Counted from the first letter of the stretch, positions 8,399 to 15,762 are shown. The stretch: DNA of 38,042 bases from Limosilactobacillus vaginalis DSM 5837 = ATCC 49540 (GCF_000159435.1 NZ_GG693412.1:598494-636535), one strand, 5' to 3'. The notes: generated by a model not told the origin, from the letters alone. A program made the numbers and translations.

Positions 8399-8438
8399 TA
8401 GCTTTACGAGTTTGTTCGTAAATGCGATAATACTCTTT
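8387..8438 (+). repeat. Leader hairpin abutting tRNA-Arg
   Basis: AAAGAGTA (8387-8394) pairs with TACTCTTT (8431-8438). An inner arm TTTACGA pairs with TCGTAAA. The outer stem ends 4 bases before the mature tRNA 5' end. It could be a helicase terminator with a poor tail or a leader recognised during RNase P processing. Confidence 0.5.
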
Positions 8439-8442
8439 GTCT

Positions 8443-8515
8443 GGTCCTATAGTATAACTGGATAGTACATCCGCCTCCTAAGCGGCCGATTCCGGTTCGA
8501 TTCCGGATGGGACCA
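8443..8515 (+). tRNA. tRNA-Arg (anticodon CCT)
   Basis: A 73-base cloverleaf. The 7-pair acceptor is GGTCCTA with TGGGACC (one G-T pair), the D stem is GTAT/GTAC, and the anticodon loop is CTCCTAA with anticodon CCT, which reads AGG. The T stem TCCGG/CCGGA encloses the loop TTCGATT. The discriminator base is A. CCA is not encoded. The top pair of the anticodon stem is a mismatch, so four pairs are visible there. Confidence 0.92.
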
Positions 8516-8528
8516 TTTGGTTGGAGCT

Positions 8529-8634
8529 GGGAATTAACCTATTTAAGAGCCTGGTTGGCTAACCTAGAATGACGAATGATGATGAAATCATCAGAGTCGT
8601 TCGTAGTTAGACTCGAAGGCTAAGGTTAATTCCC
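8529..8634 (+). ncRNA. Long imperfect hairpin after tRNA-Arg, candidate structured RNA (copy A)
   Basis: GGGAATTAACCT (8529-8540) pairs perfectly with AGGTTAATTCCC (8623-8634). Inside are AGCC/GGCT (8548-8551 with 8618-8621), an internal loop TGGTTGG opposite ACTCGAA, a CTAAC/GTTAG stem (8559-8563 with 8606-8610), and a terminal GATGAT/ATCATC arm. The hairpin starts 13 bases after the tRNA and is followed by a terminator at 8679, so tRNA and hairpin probably share one transcript. The internal loop and inner stem recur at 15576-15680. I do not recognise the RNA family. No open reading frame is evident within it. Confidence 0.55.
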
Positions 8635-8678
8635 GCGATTAGACTTAGTAAGTTTGGAAGCTAACGGTAGATAATTAG

Positions 8679-8725
8679 AGGTAAGAAAAGACGTTTTAAC
8701 AATGTGTTTTCTTGCCTATTTTTTG
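8679..8725 (+). terminator. Terminator of the tRNA-Arg/hairpin unit
   Basis: AGGTAAGAAAA (from 8679) pairs with TTTTCTTGCCT (8707-8717, one G-T pair) and is followed by ATTTTTTG. Confidence 0.8.
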
Positions 8726-8809
8726 TACTATTTTTAGTGGTGCAATGAATCATTGCTAGTACTGTCTATTGTTATTCGATATACTTAACCCAAAAATAAG
8801 GAGAGACCA

Positions 8810-9421
8810 ATGAAATTTGGCGAACAAATTAAAGAACGACGACAGGAGCTAGATTTGACACAAGCGGAGGTAGCTGAAAAGTATTTCGTTACTCGACAAG
8901 CAGTGTCTAATTGGGAGCATGATAAAACATATCCTGATTTGAATATGCTTGTAAAAATTAGCAATGTTTATCAAATTTCACTTGATTCTCTATTAAGGGA
9001 GGACCAAAAGTTGAAGGACTATTTAGAACAAGGGAGAGCAATGAATTCGTTTAGTGTCTCTTATGGCTTTATTTGGGTAATGTTTGGGCTTAGTTATTTT
9101 CTTGATGATTCAACAAAAGGAGGCAGTATTGCTTGGTATGGCATGGTAGCAATCTTTCTTCTTGCCATGATTTATGAAGAACTAGTAACACCTTTTTTTC
9201 TTGGGATCAACCGACGCACATTTTATCGGAGTGGTAAACGGCCTGACGAAAAATTATCAATTTTTGCTAAATTGTTTTACGGAGTATTTGTTTTAGCCGT
9301 TATTGTTAGCGTGATTCTGGTTCATCAGGGAATGTCAGGACGCTATGCATCGTCAGTTTTAACTATATTGGTAGGCGTTCAGTATCTCTTACGAAAATAT
9401 ATATATGTGGCAAGAAAGTAA
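8810..9421 (+). CDS. XRE-family HTH regulator with membrane-spanning C-terminus
   Basis: The N-terminal 60 residues form a Cro/C1-type helix-turn-helix (GEQIKERRQELDLTQAEVAE, then 'VTRQAVSNWEHDKTYPDL'). The rest of the 203-residue protein is hydrophobic, with segments near residues 83-98, 108-125, 155-175 and 182-197. This layout of a DNA-binding head tethered to the membrane is common in Firmicutes and may link a membrane or envelope signal to transcription. The target is unknown. The start follows AAGGAGAGACC. It is the only regulator visible in the window apart from the antitoxin, and no obvious partner gene lies beside it. Confidence 0.8.
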   Translation: MKFGEQIKERRQELDLTQAEVAEKYFVTRQAVSNWEHDKTYPDLNMLVKISNVYQISLDSLLREDQKLKDYLEQGRAMNSFSVSYGFIWVMFGLSYFLDDSTKGGSIAWYGMVAIFLLAMIYEELVTPFFLGINRRTFYRSGKRPDEKLSIFAKLFYGVFVLAVIVSVILVHQGMSGRYASSVLTILVGVQYLLRKYIYVARK

Positions 9422-9451
9422 AAATGATTAACCATGAGAAATTGGATCTAC

Positions 9452-9467
9452 TATTTCCCGGGAAATA
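9452..9467. promoter_or_regulatory. Perfect 16-bp palindrome upstream of the epimerase gene
   Basis: TATTTCCCGGGAAATA is an uninterrupted palindrome 82 bases upstream of the epimerase start and 31 bases after the HTH gene stop. A second partly symmetric site with a TCCGGA core lies at about 9475-9480. It could be an operator, or a short terminator without a T tract. Confidence 0.35.
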
Positions 9468-9548
9468 AAGTTTATCCGGAGTAAATTTTCCCAGATATTA
9501 TTAAATGTTGTACAATTAAAATAGTATTTTCGCAAAGGAGTTGTCACT

Positions 9549-10676
9549 GTGCAGAAGCCATTCAAAATTATGCTTTTATTTGGGACGCGTGCTGAAGCAA
9601 TTAAGCTTGCACCAATTATCGAGCAAATGAAACGGGATCCAAGTACTTGGAAACCATCAATTGTCATTGCTGCCCAACAGCGACGCCCGCTCCTTCAACA
9701 AACGATGGAGTTCTTGAATTTAACGGCAGATTTTGACTTAGATCTTTCTGGCCTAAAGAATACTGATTATGCTGAACAGTTAAGCCAGCTAATCCATAAC
9801 CTTGATAACGTTATTAACGCTGGCCAACCGGATATGCTTTTAGTAGTGGGGGATGCAGTTACTAGTTTAGCTGCTAGTCTAGTAAGCTTTTACAACCATC
9901 TTCCGTTAGGACACGTTGAGGCGGGATTGCGTACTTATGACAAGTACCTACCATTTCCAGACGAAATGCACCGGCGGATTACAGATAATTTAGCTGACCT
10001 TTACTTTGCCCCAACAACTCGGGCTCGGGATAATTTGTTAAGTGAACACCACTCTGCTCAACAAATTTATGTGACCGGTAACCCGGTAATTGATTCCGTT
10101 AAGGAGCGATTAACAACTAATTTTCAGAGTGACCTCCTTGAACATATTCCCGATGATCACCGCATTATTATTTTAACGATGCAACGGGTTGAAAGTATTG
10201 GTGCGCCAATGAAACGGGTCTTTCATACAATGAGAGATATTGTGGAGACCAATGAGGATGTTGACTTAATTTATCCGGTTTACCCCAATAGCGAGGTAAT
10301 GAGTCTTGCTGATGAAGTACTGGGGAATAAAGAGCGGATTCATTTAATTCAGCCGCTTAATCATGGCGATTTCTTAAATCTTGCTGCACGGTGTGACTTT
10401 ATTGTGACTGATTCTGGTGGGATTCAAGAGGAAGCGCCAGCTATTCATAAACCGGTTTTGCTTCTGCGAGAAAAAACAGAACGACAGGAAGCCGTCGATG
10501 TTGGTGCCGTTAAAGTTGTTGGTACTGATCCAACAAGTATTCAACAGGCTGTCTTTACACTTTTGAACGATCATAAAGCCTATAAAAAAATGGATCAGGC
10601 AGAAAACCCGTTTGGTGATGGTCATGCTAGTGAACGGATCCTTGATATTATTGAAAATTACCTTAGTAAGAAGTAA
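9549..10676 (+). CDS. wecB: UDP-N-acetylglucosamine 2-epimerase (non-hydrolysing) family protein
   Basis: Family members interconvert UDP-GlcNAc and UDP-ManNAc, a precursor for wall teichoic acid linkage units and polysaccharides. The 375-residue length is standard, and the sequence shows FGTRAEAIK (11-19), GDAVTS (101-106), HVEAGLRT (122-129), FPDEMHRR (136-143) and TDSGGIQEEAP near 290-300. Differences from the consensus are Ala15 for the Pro of FGTRPEAIK and, more notably, Gln212 (LTMQRVES) where the family has the HRRE histidine. The start is GTG behind AAAGGAG. The gene stands alone, about 8.4 kb before the polysaccharide locus. Confidence 0.8.
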   Translation: MQKPFKIMLLFGTRAEAIKLAPIIEQMKRDPSTWKPSIVIAAQQRRPLLQQTMEFLNLTADFDLDLSGLKNTDYAEQLSQLIHNLDNVINAGQPDMLLVVGDAVTSLAASLVSFYNHLPLGHVEAGLRTYDKYLPFPDEMHRRITDNLADLYFAPTTRARDNLLSEHHSAQQIYVTGNPVIDSVKERLTTNFQSDLLEHIPDDHRIIILTMQRVESIGAPMKRVFHTMRDIVETNEDVDLIYPVYPNSEVMSLADEVLGNKERIHLIQPLNHGDFLNLAARCDFIVTDSGGIQEEAPAIHKPVLLLREKTERQEAVDVGAVKVVGTDPTSIQQAVFTLLNDHKAYKKMDQAENPFGDGHASERILDIIENYLSKK

Positions 10677-10682
10677 GGGAGC

Positions 10683-10733
10683 GCAAATAGGGTTCCAGAG
10701 TTCGGTTATACCGGACACTGGAACCCTATTTGC
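10683..10733. repeat. Strong 51-base hairpin downstream of the epimerase gene
   Basis: A perfect 15-pair stem (10683-10697 with 10719-10733) is extended by an inner GTTCGGT/ACCGGAC arm with a TAT loop. It lies between two converging genes, 6 bases after the epimerase stop. There is no T tract on the plus side, so a simple intrinsic terminator is not certain. Confidence 0.55.
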
Positions 10734-10781
10734 ATACCGCGCTGTTCGTATTTGGACTTGATAAAAGTACTTATGTCATAA

Positions 10782-11626
10782 CTATCTAACTTTCTGAATT
10801 AACTTTAAGGCTTCATCATGACTCATGTTATATGTTTTAGCTAATTCTGAAATAATCTTTTCTTGCTCTAAACCCAAATCTTTTAGCATCGTAACTGCTT
10901 TGACTTGTGCTTCCTTTTGAGCTTCCTCTTTACCTTCTCTTCGTGCATCCATTAGGTCAAGTTCATATTTCATAAAGCCATGCCTCCTTATCGGGTCTTC
11001 ACGAATCCGTTTCATTTCAGTCCGTACTTGTTTGACAAGCTGATCACTTGTGTCAATTTGGTTTCCCATTAATTTGAGGAATCCCTTTAGCTTCATATTA
11101 CCATGAAACTGGCTAGCTTTGGCATTGAAGATCGTAATTTGCCGTTGATCACCTAGCTTAAGCTTTGGATCATTAATACAGCGATTTTCAAACTGATATT
11201 TACTCCAGCCGCGACCAAAATAATCAAAATCGCAGAACATAATTATGTAGGTTGGATACTGTGCTAATTTTGTGTAATCATCGCCAACGTTTAAAATATC
11301 GAAATCAATTTGCTGTTGGTAATAACGAAGCCGAAAGGGAAGATTGTGCTTATCCGCAACTTGCATTTCAACCACGAAAGTTCGCTGCTCTTCATCACGG
11401 ACAAAAACATCAAACCGGACTGTTCGTGCACTGATTGGACCGGTAATTTGTTTCTGGGAGTAATTCGCGAAATTGCTTTAATGTTTAGTTCTGGTAGGGA
11501 ACGTTGAATAAGTTCTAAACAGATTTGTTCATTTTCCATCACCATCCCAAACATAATGTCATTCGTAATTGTCAAATGCTCCCATCTTTCCTCAAGTTGC
11601 TTTAGATATGATTCACGATAATCCAT
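10782..11626 (-). pseudogene. Rpn-family recombination-promoting nuclease/putative transposase, frameshifted
   Basis: Two overlapping minus-strand frames make one Rpn/PD-(D/E)XK_2 protein of about 281 residues. The first (from 11626) contains 'TNDIMFGMVMENEQICLELIQRSLP' in shortened family form, and the second contains 'FVVEMQVADKHNLPFRLRYY' and a charged C-terminal helix. In the second frame, QITGPISARTVRFDVFVRDE continues directly from ITPR in the first. The frames join at about 11450-11454, where one A appears to be missing from a short A run (T run on the plus strand). Rpn proteins are DNA endonucleases linked to recA-independent recombination and are often decayed. No terminal inverted repeats were seen. 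Confidence 0.8.
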
Positions 11627-11712
11627 TTGCCACCATCATTATTAGAGTTGAGGCTTTCAATCCTCCTAAATATATAAGACGGCATTTAGGCGTTTTTGCA
11701 TGAAAAGCAACG

Positions 11713-11756
11713 AAGAAAAAATAGCAGCCTGCATCAATCCCTGATTCAGCCTGCTA
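11713..11756 (-). terminator. Terminator of the flavodoxin-GtrA operon
   Basis: A 15-position stem with two mismatches (11722-11736 with 11742-11756) is followed on the minus strand by ATTTTTTCTTCG. It lies 5 bases after the GtrA stop. Confidence 0.75.
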
Positions 11757-11760
11757 ATAT

Positions 11761-12198
11761 TTACTTATCTTCAATCCCACGATTATCCTTAAAGATTAAC
11801 CACTTCGAGAAAATATAATTTGCGATTACCACAATAACGTTATCAATAAACTTAACAATAAATTGTTGTAATGGGGTATCGAACTTGAGAACTTGAATTC
11901 CAACATAGGTAATTACCATATCAATTACCAGGGTCAGTCCACGGTAGAAAAAGAAGCGAAGAATTTCAACTAAAAAGTCACTAACGGTCGTGTAATGGGA
12001 GCCAAAGACCCACACTTTATTCGTGAAGTAGGCTACCAGCACAGAGGCAAACCATGCAATTACGGTTGCTACTTCAACGTTCCAGTGAAGACCGGGACTT
12101 AAAATTTGAAAGACCGCTAAGTTAACAACAGTAGTGACAACACCCCAGAACAGGTAGGCAATAATGGACTTATACTTACTCCAGAGTTGTTTAATCAT
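11761..12198 (-). CDS. GtrA-family membrane protein
   Basis: A 145-residue protein with four membrane segments (about residues 10-32, 41-62, 83-103 and 115-137) and the GtrA signature 'WFASVLVAYFTNKVWVF'. GtrA proteins are thought to move polyprenyl-phosphate-linked sugars across the membrane and usually work with a GtrB-type GT2. Such a GT2 lies about 8.3 kb away at 20521, so they may be functional partners although unlinked here. The ATG overlaps the flavodoxin stop (TAATG), so the two genes are coupled. A terminator follows. Confidence 0.85.
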   Translation of the reverse strand: MIKQLWSKYKSIIAYLFWGVVTTVVNLAVFQILSPGLHWNVEVATVIAWFASVLVAYFTNKVWVFGSHYTTVSDFLVEILRFFFYRGLTLVIDMVITYVGIQVLKFDTPLQQFIVKFIDNVIVVIANYIFSKWLIFKDNRGIEDK

Positions 12199-12647
12199 TA
12201 CTTAGCCGCCTTTTCAATTAATTTTGCGACAAAGCTATCAAGGGTTTTAATATCATCTTCATCTGGTGATAAGTTGATGTGAACATTGTCAGCACCCTTA
12301 GTCGCATGGGCTTTTTCAAACGCTTCGCCAAAGAGGTCGACTGCTTTACAATAATCGTCAGCGTAGAAAGTATCGCCTGAACCGGCAACTCCGTAAACTT
12401 TTCCCGTTAAATCGGCTTCTTGAAGGTCATCATAGAAATCTAATCCCTCATCTGGAAGAGCACCTTCATCATAGGTATAAGGACAAACAACACAAATATC
12501 GACATCCTTAAAGTCTTCCACATCAGCCATTGTAATTTCCGTCTCGTCGACTTCCACACCTTGATCCTCAAATGATTCAGTAATGATATCGGCAACGTCT
12601 TCGTTATTACCGGTGATGGTTGCGTAAACAACAAGTGCTTTAGCCAT
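12198..12647 (-). CDS. Flavodoxin
   Basis: A short-chain flavodoxin of 149 residues carrying FMN as an electron carrier in the cytoplasm. It has the phosphate-binding loop 'YATITGNNEDVA' (residues 8-19), the 'CPYTYDEGALPDE' loop near 55-67 and 'GSGDTFYADDYCKAVDLF' near 89-106. The protein is strongly acidic, as expected. The start follows a GGGG-rich ribosome binding site on the minus strand. It is the first gene of a two-gene unit with GtrA and is transcribed divergently from map. Confidence 0.9.
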   Translation of the reverse strand: MAKALVVYATITGNNEDVADIITESFEDQGVEVDETEITMADVEDFKDVDICVVCPYTYDEGALPDEGLDFYDDLQEADLTGKVYGVAGSGDTFYADDYCKAVDLFGEAFEKAHATKGADNVHINLSPDEDDIKTLDSFVAKLIEKAAK

Positions 12648-12682
12648 TTTTATTCCCCCGTTTAAAATAAATTACGTTTCAT

Positions 12683-12691
12683 AGTATAGCA
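12683..12691 (-). promoter_or_regulatory. Extended -10 of the flavodoxin operon
   Basis: On the minus strand the site reads TGCTATACT, an extended -10 element 36 bases before the flavodoxin start. Confidence 0.5.
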
Positions 12692-12717
12692 TGCTTTGCT
12701 ACTTCTTTGGTGACAAG

Positions 12718-12726
12718 TGTTATACT
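12718..12726 (+). promoter_or_regulatory. Extended -10 of map
   Basis: TGTTATACT, an extended -10 element, lies 34 bases before the map start and back to back with the flavodoxin promoter. Confidence 0.55.
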
Positions 12727-12760
12727 AGTTTACGTATAAAATAATGAAGGGGACAATTTA

Positions 12761-13615
12761 ATGATTACATTAAAATCACCACGCGAAATTGAAGCGATGG
12801 AAAAGGCCGGTGCTGCCCTTGCAAGTATGCACATTGGAATCCGGCAATTTATTAAGCCAGGAATTTCAAGTTGGGAAGTTGAAGACTTTGCCCGGAAGTA
12901 CTTTAAGGCTGCCGGCGCTAAGGCTGAACAAATTGGCTTCGAAGGGTACAAATACGCAACCTGTGTCAGTGTTAATGACGAAATTTGTCACGGTTTCCCA
13001 CGGAAGAAACTCATCTTTAAAGATGGCGATTTAGCTAAGATTGATACCGTTGTTAGTGTTGATGGCTTCTTTAGTGATTCCTGCTGGAGTTATGGGATTG
13101 GTAATGTTAAGCCTGAAATTCAAAAGTTGATGGATGTTACCAAGAAGTCATTATTCATGGGAATTGACCAATGTGTTGCTGGCAACCGGATTGGTGATAT
13201 TGGTGCCGTTATCCAACACTACACTGAAGATGAGAATGGTTATGGCGATGTTCGTGAATTTGTTGGCCATGGGATTCAACCAACAATGCATGAAGATCCA
13301 ATGGTTCCTCACTATGGCGAACACGGCCAAGGTCTCCGCTTAAAGAACGGGATGACAATTACCGTTGAACCAATGATTAATACCGGAACCTGGGAAGCTG
13401 ATACTAGTGATCCAAGTGGCTGGCTTGCTAAAACTGCTGATGGTGGTTGGTCTTGCCAATATGAACACACGCTTGTCGTTACCGATAAGGGGCCAAAGAT
13501 CTTAACTTCCCAAAACCCCGAAGCCGATGCCAAGTACATCTATGACGACAACTACGCCAAGTACTTGAAGCATTACAGTGAAATTGCTAAGGACGTGGCA
13601 AGTCATTTTGAATAG
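12761..13615 (+). CDS. map: Methionine aminopeptidase, type I
   Basis: Removes the initiator methionine from nascent proteins. All five metal ligands are in place: Asp95 (KIDTVVSVDG), Asp106 (FFSDSCW), His170 (FVGHGIQ), Glu203 (TVEPMI) and Glu235 (YEHTLVV). His78 in CHGFP is also conserved. At 284 residues it is slightly longer than the usual 250-265 because of a C-terminal extension after the EHTLVV block (ADAKYIYDDNYAKYLKHY). That extension is a known lactobacillal trait as far as I recall. AAGGGG precedes the ATG. A truncated copy of the hairpin element begins directly after the stop. Confidence 0.93.
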   Translation: MITLKSPREIEAMEKAGAALASMHIGIRQFIKPGISSWEVEDFARKYFKAAGAKAEQIGFEGYKYATCVSVNDEICHGFPRKKLIFKDGDLAKIDTVVSVDGFFSDSCWSYGIGNVKPEIQKLMDVTKKSLFMGIDQCVAGNRIGDIGAVIQHYTEDENGYGDVREFVGHGIQPTMHEDPMVPHYGEHGQGLRLKNGMTITVEPMINTGTWEADTSDPSGWLAKTADGGWSCQYEHTLVVTDKGPKILTSQNPEADAKYIYDDNYAKYLKHYSEIAKDVASHFE

Positions 13616-13618
13616 ATT

Positions 13619-13651
13619 AGAGTGCGAGCCCGTTAAAAACTTCCGGTGGCT
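13619..13651 (+). repeat. Truncated 5' half of the hairpin element (copy C)
   Basis: These 33 bases match 15573-15605 at 29 positions, including GTTAAAA and the GGTGGCT loop strand. The element starts 4 bases after the map stop. The matching 3' half (CTCGAA side) is missing, replaced by AT-rich DNA. Confidence 0.55.
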
Positions 13652-13722
13652 TTGCAGTCCATCGCTCATAAGAAAATAAAGCAACTACTAAAATTAAATA
13701 AATAAAACACAATAATGCATAA

Positions 13723-13770
13723 ATAAAATGGCAGATCTACTAAATAAAAATTAGTGATCTGCCATTTTAT
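13723..13770. terminator. Bidirectional terminator after map
   Basis: A perfect 15-pair stem, ATAAAATGGCAGATC (13723-13737) with its complement (13756-13770), continues after one unpaired base into ACTAA/TTAGT. A/T runs flank both sides. Confidence 0.75.
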
Positions 13771-14056
13771 GATTTATGAGAAGCTGAGGGAAGAACTTTA
13801 CTAAGATTTATTCAAATAAAGCGTTCATAATCGCCAATGATTATATTCATAAATATACACAAAATAATGAAAATAACTATTTATAATGTATTTTATGCGT
13901 GAATAAGTCAGTAAATATGCATAAATAAAATTAGAAAACAATAAGATTTTTTGAAAAATACTTTTATTTTTGATAAAGAGGACTATACTTAAAATATTAA
14001 ATAATTTCTTATTTTTATTTAAGAATCTTTGCATTATATTATGGAGGTTTTTTATT

Positions 14057-15571
14057 GTGGATGAGCAAAGTAGTAAAAAAAAAATGATTACTACCTTTGG
14101 CCTAGTGACGATGATCATTACTGCGATCTTTGGTTTTGGTAACGTATCAAACGCCTACTTGCAAATGGGCTATGGCAGTATTATCTGGTATGCGCTTGCG
14201 GGGATTTGTTTCTTCTTCCCGTGTGGCTTAATGATGGCAGAATATGGTTCTGCATTTAAGGATGCTAAAGGGGGAATTTACTCCTGGCTTGCCGGTTCAA
14301 TCGGTGAACGAATGGCCTTCATCGGGACTTTCGTTTGGTTAGCTTCCTGGATTGTTTGGATGGTTTCTACCGCATCACGGATTTGGATTACCTTTTCCGC
14401 GTTGATTTTCGGTAAAGATACCACTCAACAATGGCATTTCTGGGGGATGACCTCAACTGAAGTTATTGGTGTTCTCGGAATCATCTTAATGGTTGCTTGT
14501 ACTTACTTTAGTTCTCGGGGCATGACCGCGATTGCCAAAGTTGGTTCGCTTGGCGGGATTTTCACCGTTGTTGTTAATATCATTTATGTGATTGCAGCTA
14601 TTATTGTTTTGATTATTAACAAGGGTGTTTTGGCTCAACATTTTGATGGTGCTCAGAGCTTGATTCTGTCACCTAATCCACAATTCCAGACGCCAATTGC
14701 GATTATTTCTTTCGTTGTTTATGCAATCTTCGCTTATGGTGGTATGGAATCACTTGGATCCGTTACTGATTCAATGAAGAACCCTGAAAAGACTTTCCCA
14801 CGTGGCTTAATCATTGCCTCGATTTTTACAATCGGTGCCTATGTCATCATGATTTTGATGGCTGGTTGGTTTGCTAACTACAAGCATGACTTTGCGGTAT
14901 CAACAACTAACTTGGGGAACGCTACCTATGTTCTCTTTAATATCTTAGGGGTTAAGTTAGGAGCTGCCTTAGGTTTCTCCCATGCGGTTGCTCTCGAATG
15001 GGGTGCTGCTATGACGCGGATTGTTGCCTTCTCACAGGCACTAGGATTCTTAGGAGCCCTTTTCGTTCTGATGTATTCACCAATTAAGGCCTTTATTCTT
15101 GGTTCTAACCCTGATTTATGGCCAAAGAAGCTCACTAAGCTTAATAAGGCGGGAATGCCTGCAAATGCAATGTGGCTTCAGGTTACAGTTGTTTCCATTA
15201 TTATCTTCTTGGTTGCCTTTGGTGGTTCTGCCGCTCAACGGTTCTACACCATCTTGACTGATATGGCCAACGTTTCCACTTGTTTCCCATACCTCTTCTT
15301 AGTTGGTGCATTTCCATTCTTTAAGAAGCGGACAGATATTGAACGGCCATTTGTTGTCTTCAAGAACAAGGCATTGACTAATACGATTGTTTGTTTCGTT
15401 GAAATTATTTTGATTGTCGGAATTCTCTTTACCTTTATCCAACCAATGTTAGATAAGGATTGGGAGACTGCTTTCTGGACGATCGCTGGTCCTGTCTTCT
15501 TCGCTGCAGTAGCTTTGATCTTCTACCAGATCTCTGCTAAGAAGCACCATGTTAAGAATGTTATTAAGTAG
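14057..15571 (+). CDS. yjeM: Glutamate/GABA-family amino acid transporter, YjeM-like (APC superfamily)
   Basis: A 504-residue amino acid permease with about 12 membrane segments. It follows E. coli YjeM closely in segments such as 'FGFGNVSNAYLQMGY', 'EYGSAFKDAKGGIYSW', 'FIGTFVWLASWIVWMVSTASR', 'FVVYAIFAYGGMESLG' and 'RPFVVFK'. Substrate is assigned by family (glutamate/gamma-aminobutyrate group) and is not proven. The start is GTG at 14057 behind GGAGG at 9 bases. Upstream in-frame codons back to 13970 are AT-rich, include the ribosome binding site and are unlikely to be translated. The structured hairpin element begins directly after the stop. Confidence 0.8.
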   Translation: MDEQSSKKKMITTFGLVTMIITAIFGFGNVSNAYLQMGYGSIIWYALAGICFFFPCGLMMAEYGSAFKDAKGGIYSWLAGSIGERMAFIGTFVWLASWIVWMVSTASRIWITFSALIFGKDTTQQWHFWGMTSTEVIGVLGIILMVACTYFSSRGMTAIAKVGSLGGIFTVVVNIIYVIAAIIVLIINKGVLAQHFDGAQSLILSPNPQFQTPIAIISFVVYAIFAYGGMESLGSVTDSMKNPEKTFPRGLIIASIFTIGAYVIMILMAGWFANYKHDFAVSTTNLGNATYVLFNILGVKLGAALGFSHAVALEWGAAMTRIVAFSQALGFLGALFVLMYSPIKAFILGSNPDLWPKKLTKLNKAGMPANAMWLQVTVVSIIIFLVAFGGSAAQRFYTILTDMANVSTCFPYLFLVGAFPFFKKRTDIERPFVVFKNKALTNTIVCFVEIILIVGILFTFIQPMLDKDWETAFWTIAGPVFFAAVALIFYQISAKKHHVKNVIK

Positions 15572-15572
15572 G

Positions 15573-15681
15573 AGAGTGTGAGACCGTTAAAACCTTCTGG
15601 TGGCTAACGATTTCTCCACTGAACGACGTCTTGTCGTCGGAAGTGGAGGTCGTTAGCTCGAAGAAGGTTAGGTCGAACACG
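15573..15681 (+). ncRNA. Long imperfect hairpin directly after the permease gene, candidate structured RNA (copy D)
   Basis: Stems from outside in are GTGT/ACAC, GACC/GGTC (15582-15585 with 15671-15674), AACCTTC/GAAGGTT (15591-15597 with 15663-15669), and CTAACGA/TCGTTAG (15604-15610 with 15650-15656). These continue to CTCCACT/AGTGGAG and CGACG/CGTCG. The internal loop TGGTGG (15598-15603) faces CTCGAA (15657-15662). The same loop and CTAAC/GTTAG stem occur in copy A, but outer and terminal stems differ in sequence while still pairing. It begins one base after the stop codon. Confidence 0.6.
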
Positions 15682-15701
15682 TTTCAACTATGCTGCAGTA
15701 G

Positions 15702-15762
15702 TAATACTGGCTCTAGCAAGTTCTTGGCAAGCACGCTTTCTGAGTCGTTATCTCGAAGTATT
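15702..15762 (+). repeat. Degenerate relative of the hairpin element (copy E)
   Basis: TAATACT near 15702 pairs with AGTATTA near 15757-15763, and CGTTATCTCGAAG (from 15747) matches copy D's CGTTAGCTCGAAG at all but one base. The left strand lacks the full TGGTGGCTAAC, so this looks decayed. Confidence 0.35.

Larger units (their letters stand above)
13616..14056. other. AT-rich gene-free stretch between map and the permease gene
   Basis: The stretch holds a truncated copy (13619-13651) of the hairpin element, a strong terminator (13723-13770) and then about 280 very AT-rich bases. The 15-mer ATGCATAAATAAAAT occurs twice, at 13715-13729 and 13917-13931, with a related ATGCGTGAATAA at about 13895. 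These TGAATA/TAAATA-type sites resemble ArgR boxes only loosely. No gene is supported on either strand. Confidence 0.5.

Noticed and set aside
8443-8810. tRNA-Arg as an attachment site of an integrated element
   Set aside because: I found no duplicated tRNA 3' end and no integrase gene nearby; the following HTH gene alone is not evidence of a phage or island.
10374-10718. Minus-strand frame overlapping the 3' end of the epimerase gene
   Set aside because: It lies opposite a well-supported coding sequence, has no ribosome binding site and no recognisable domain.
10782-11626. Complete insertion sequence around the Rpn-family gene
   Set aside because: No terminal inverted repeats or target duplication were seen; Rpn-family genes are not standard IS transposases.
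13970-14056. Longer N-terminus for the YjeM-like permease starting at 13970
   Set aside because: This stretch is very AT-rich, contains the ribosome binding site of the GTG at 14057, and the extra residues do not fit the family.
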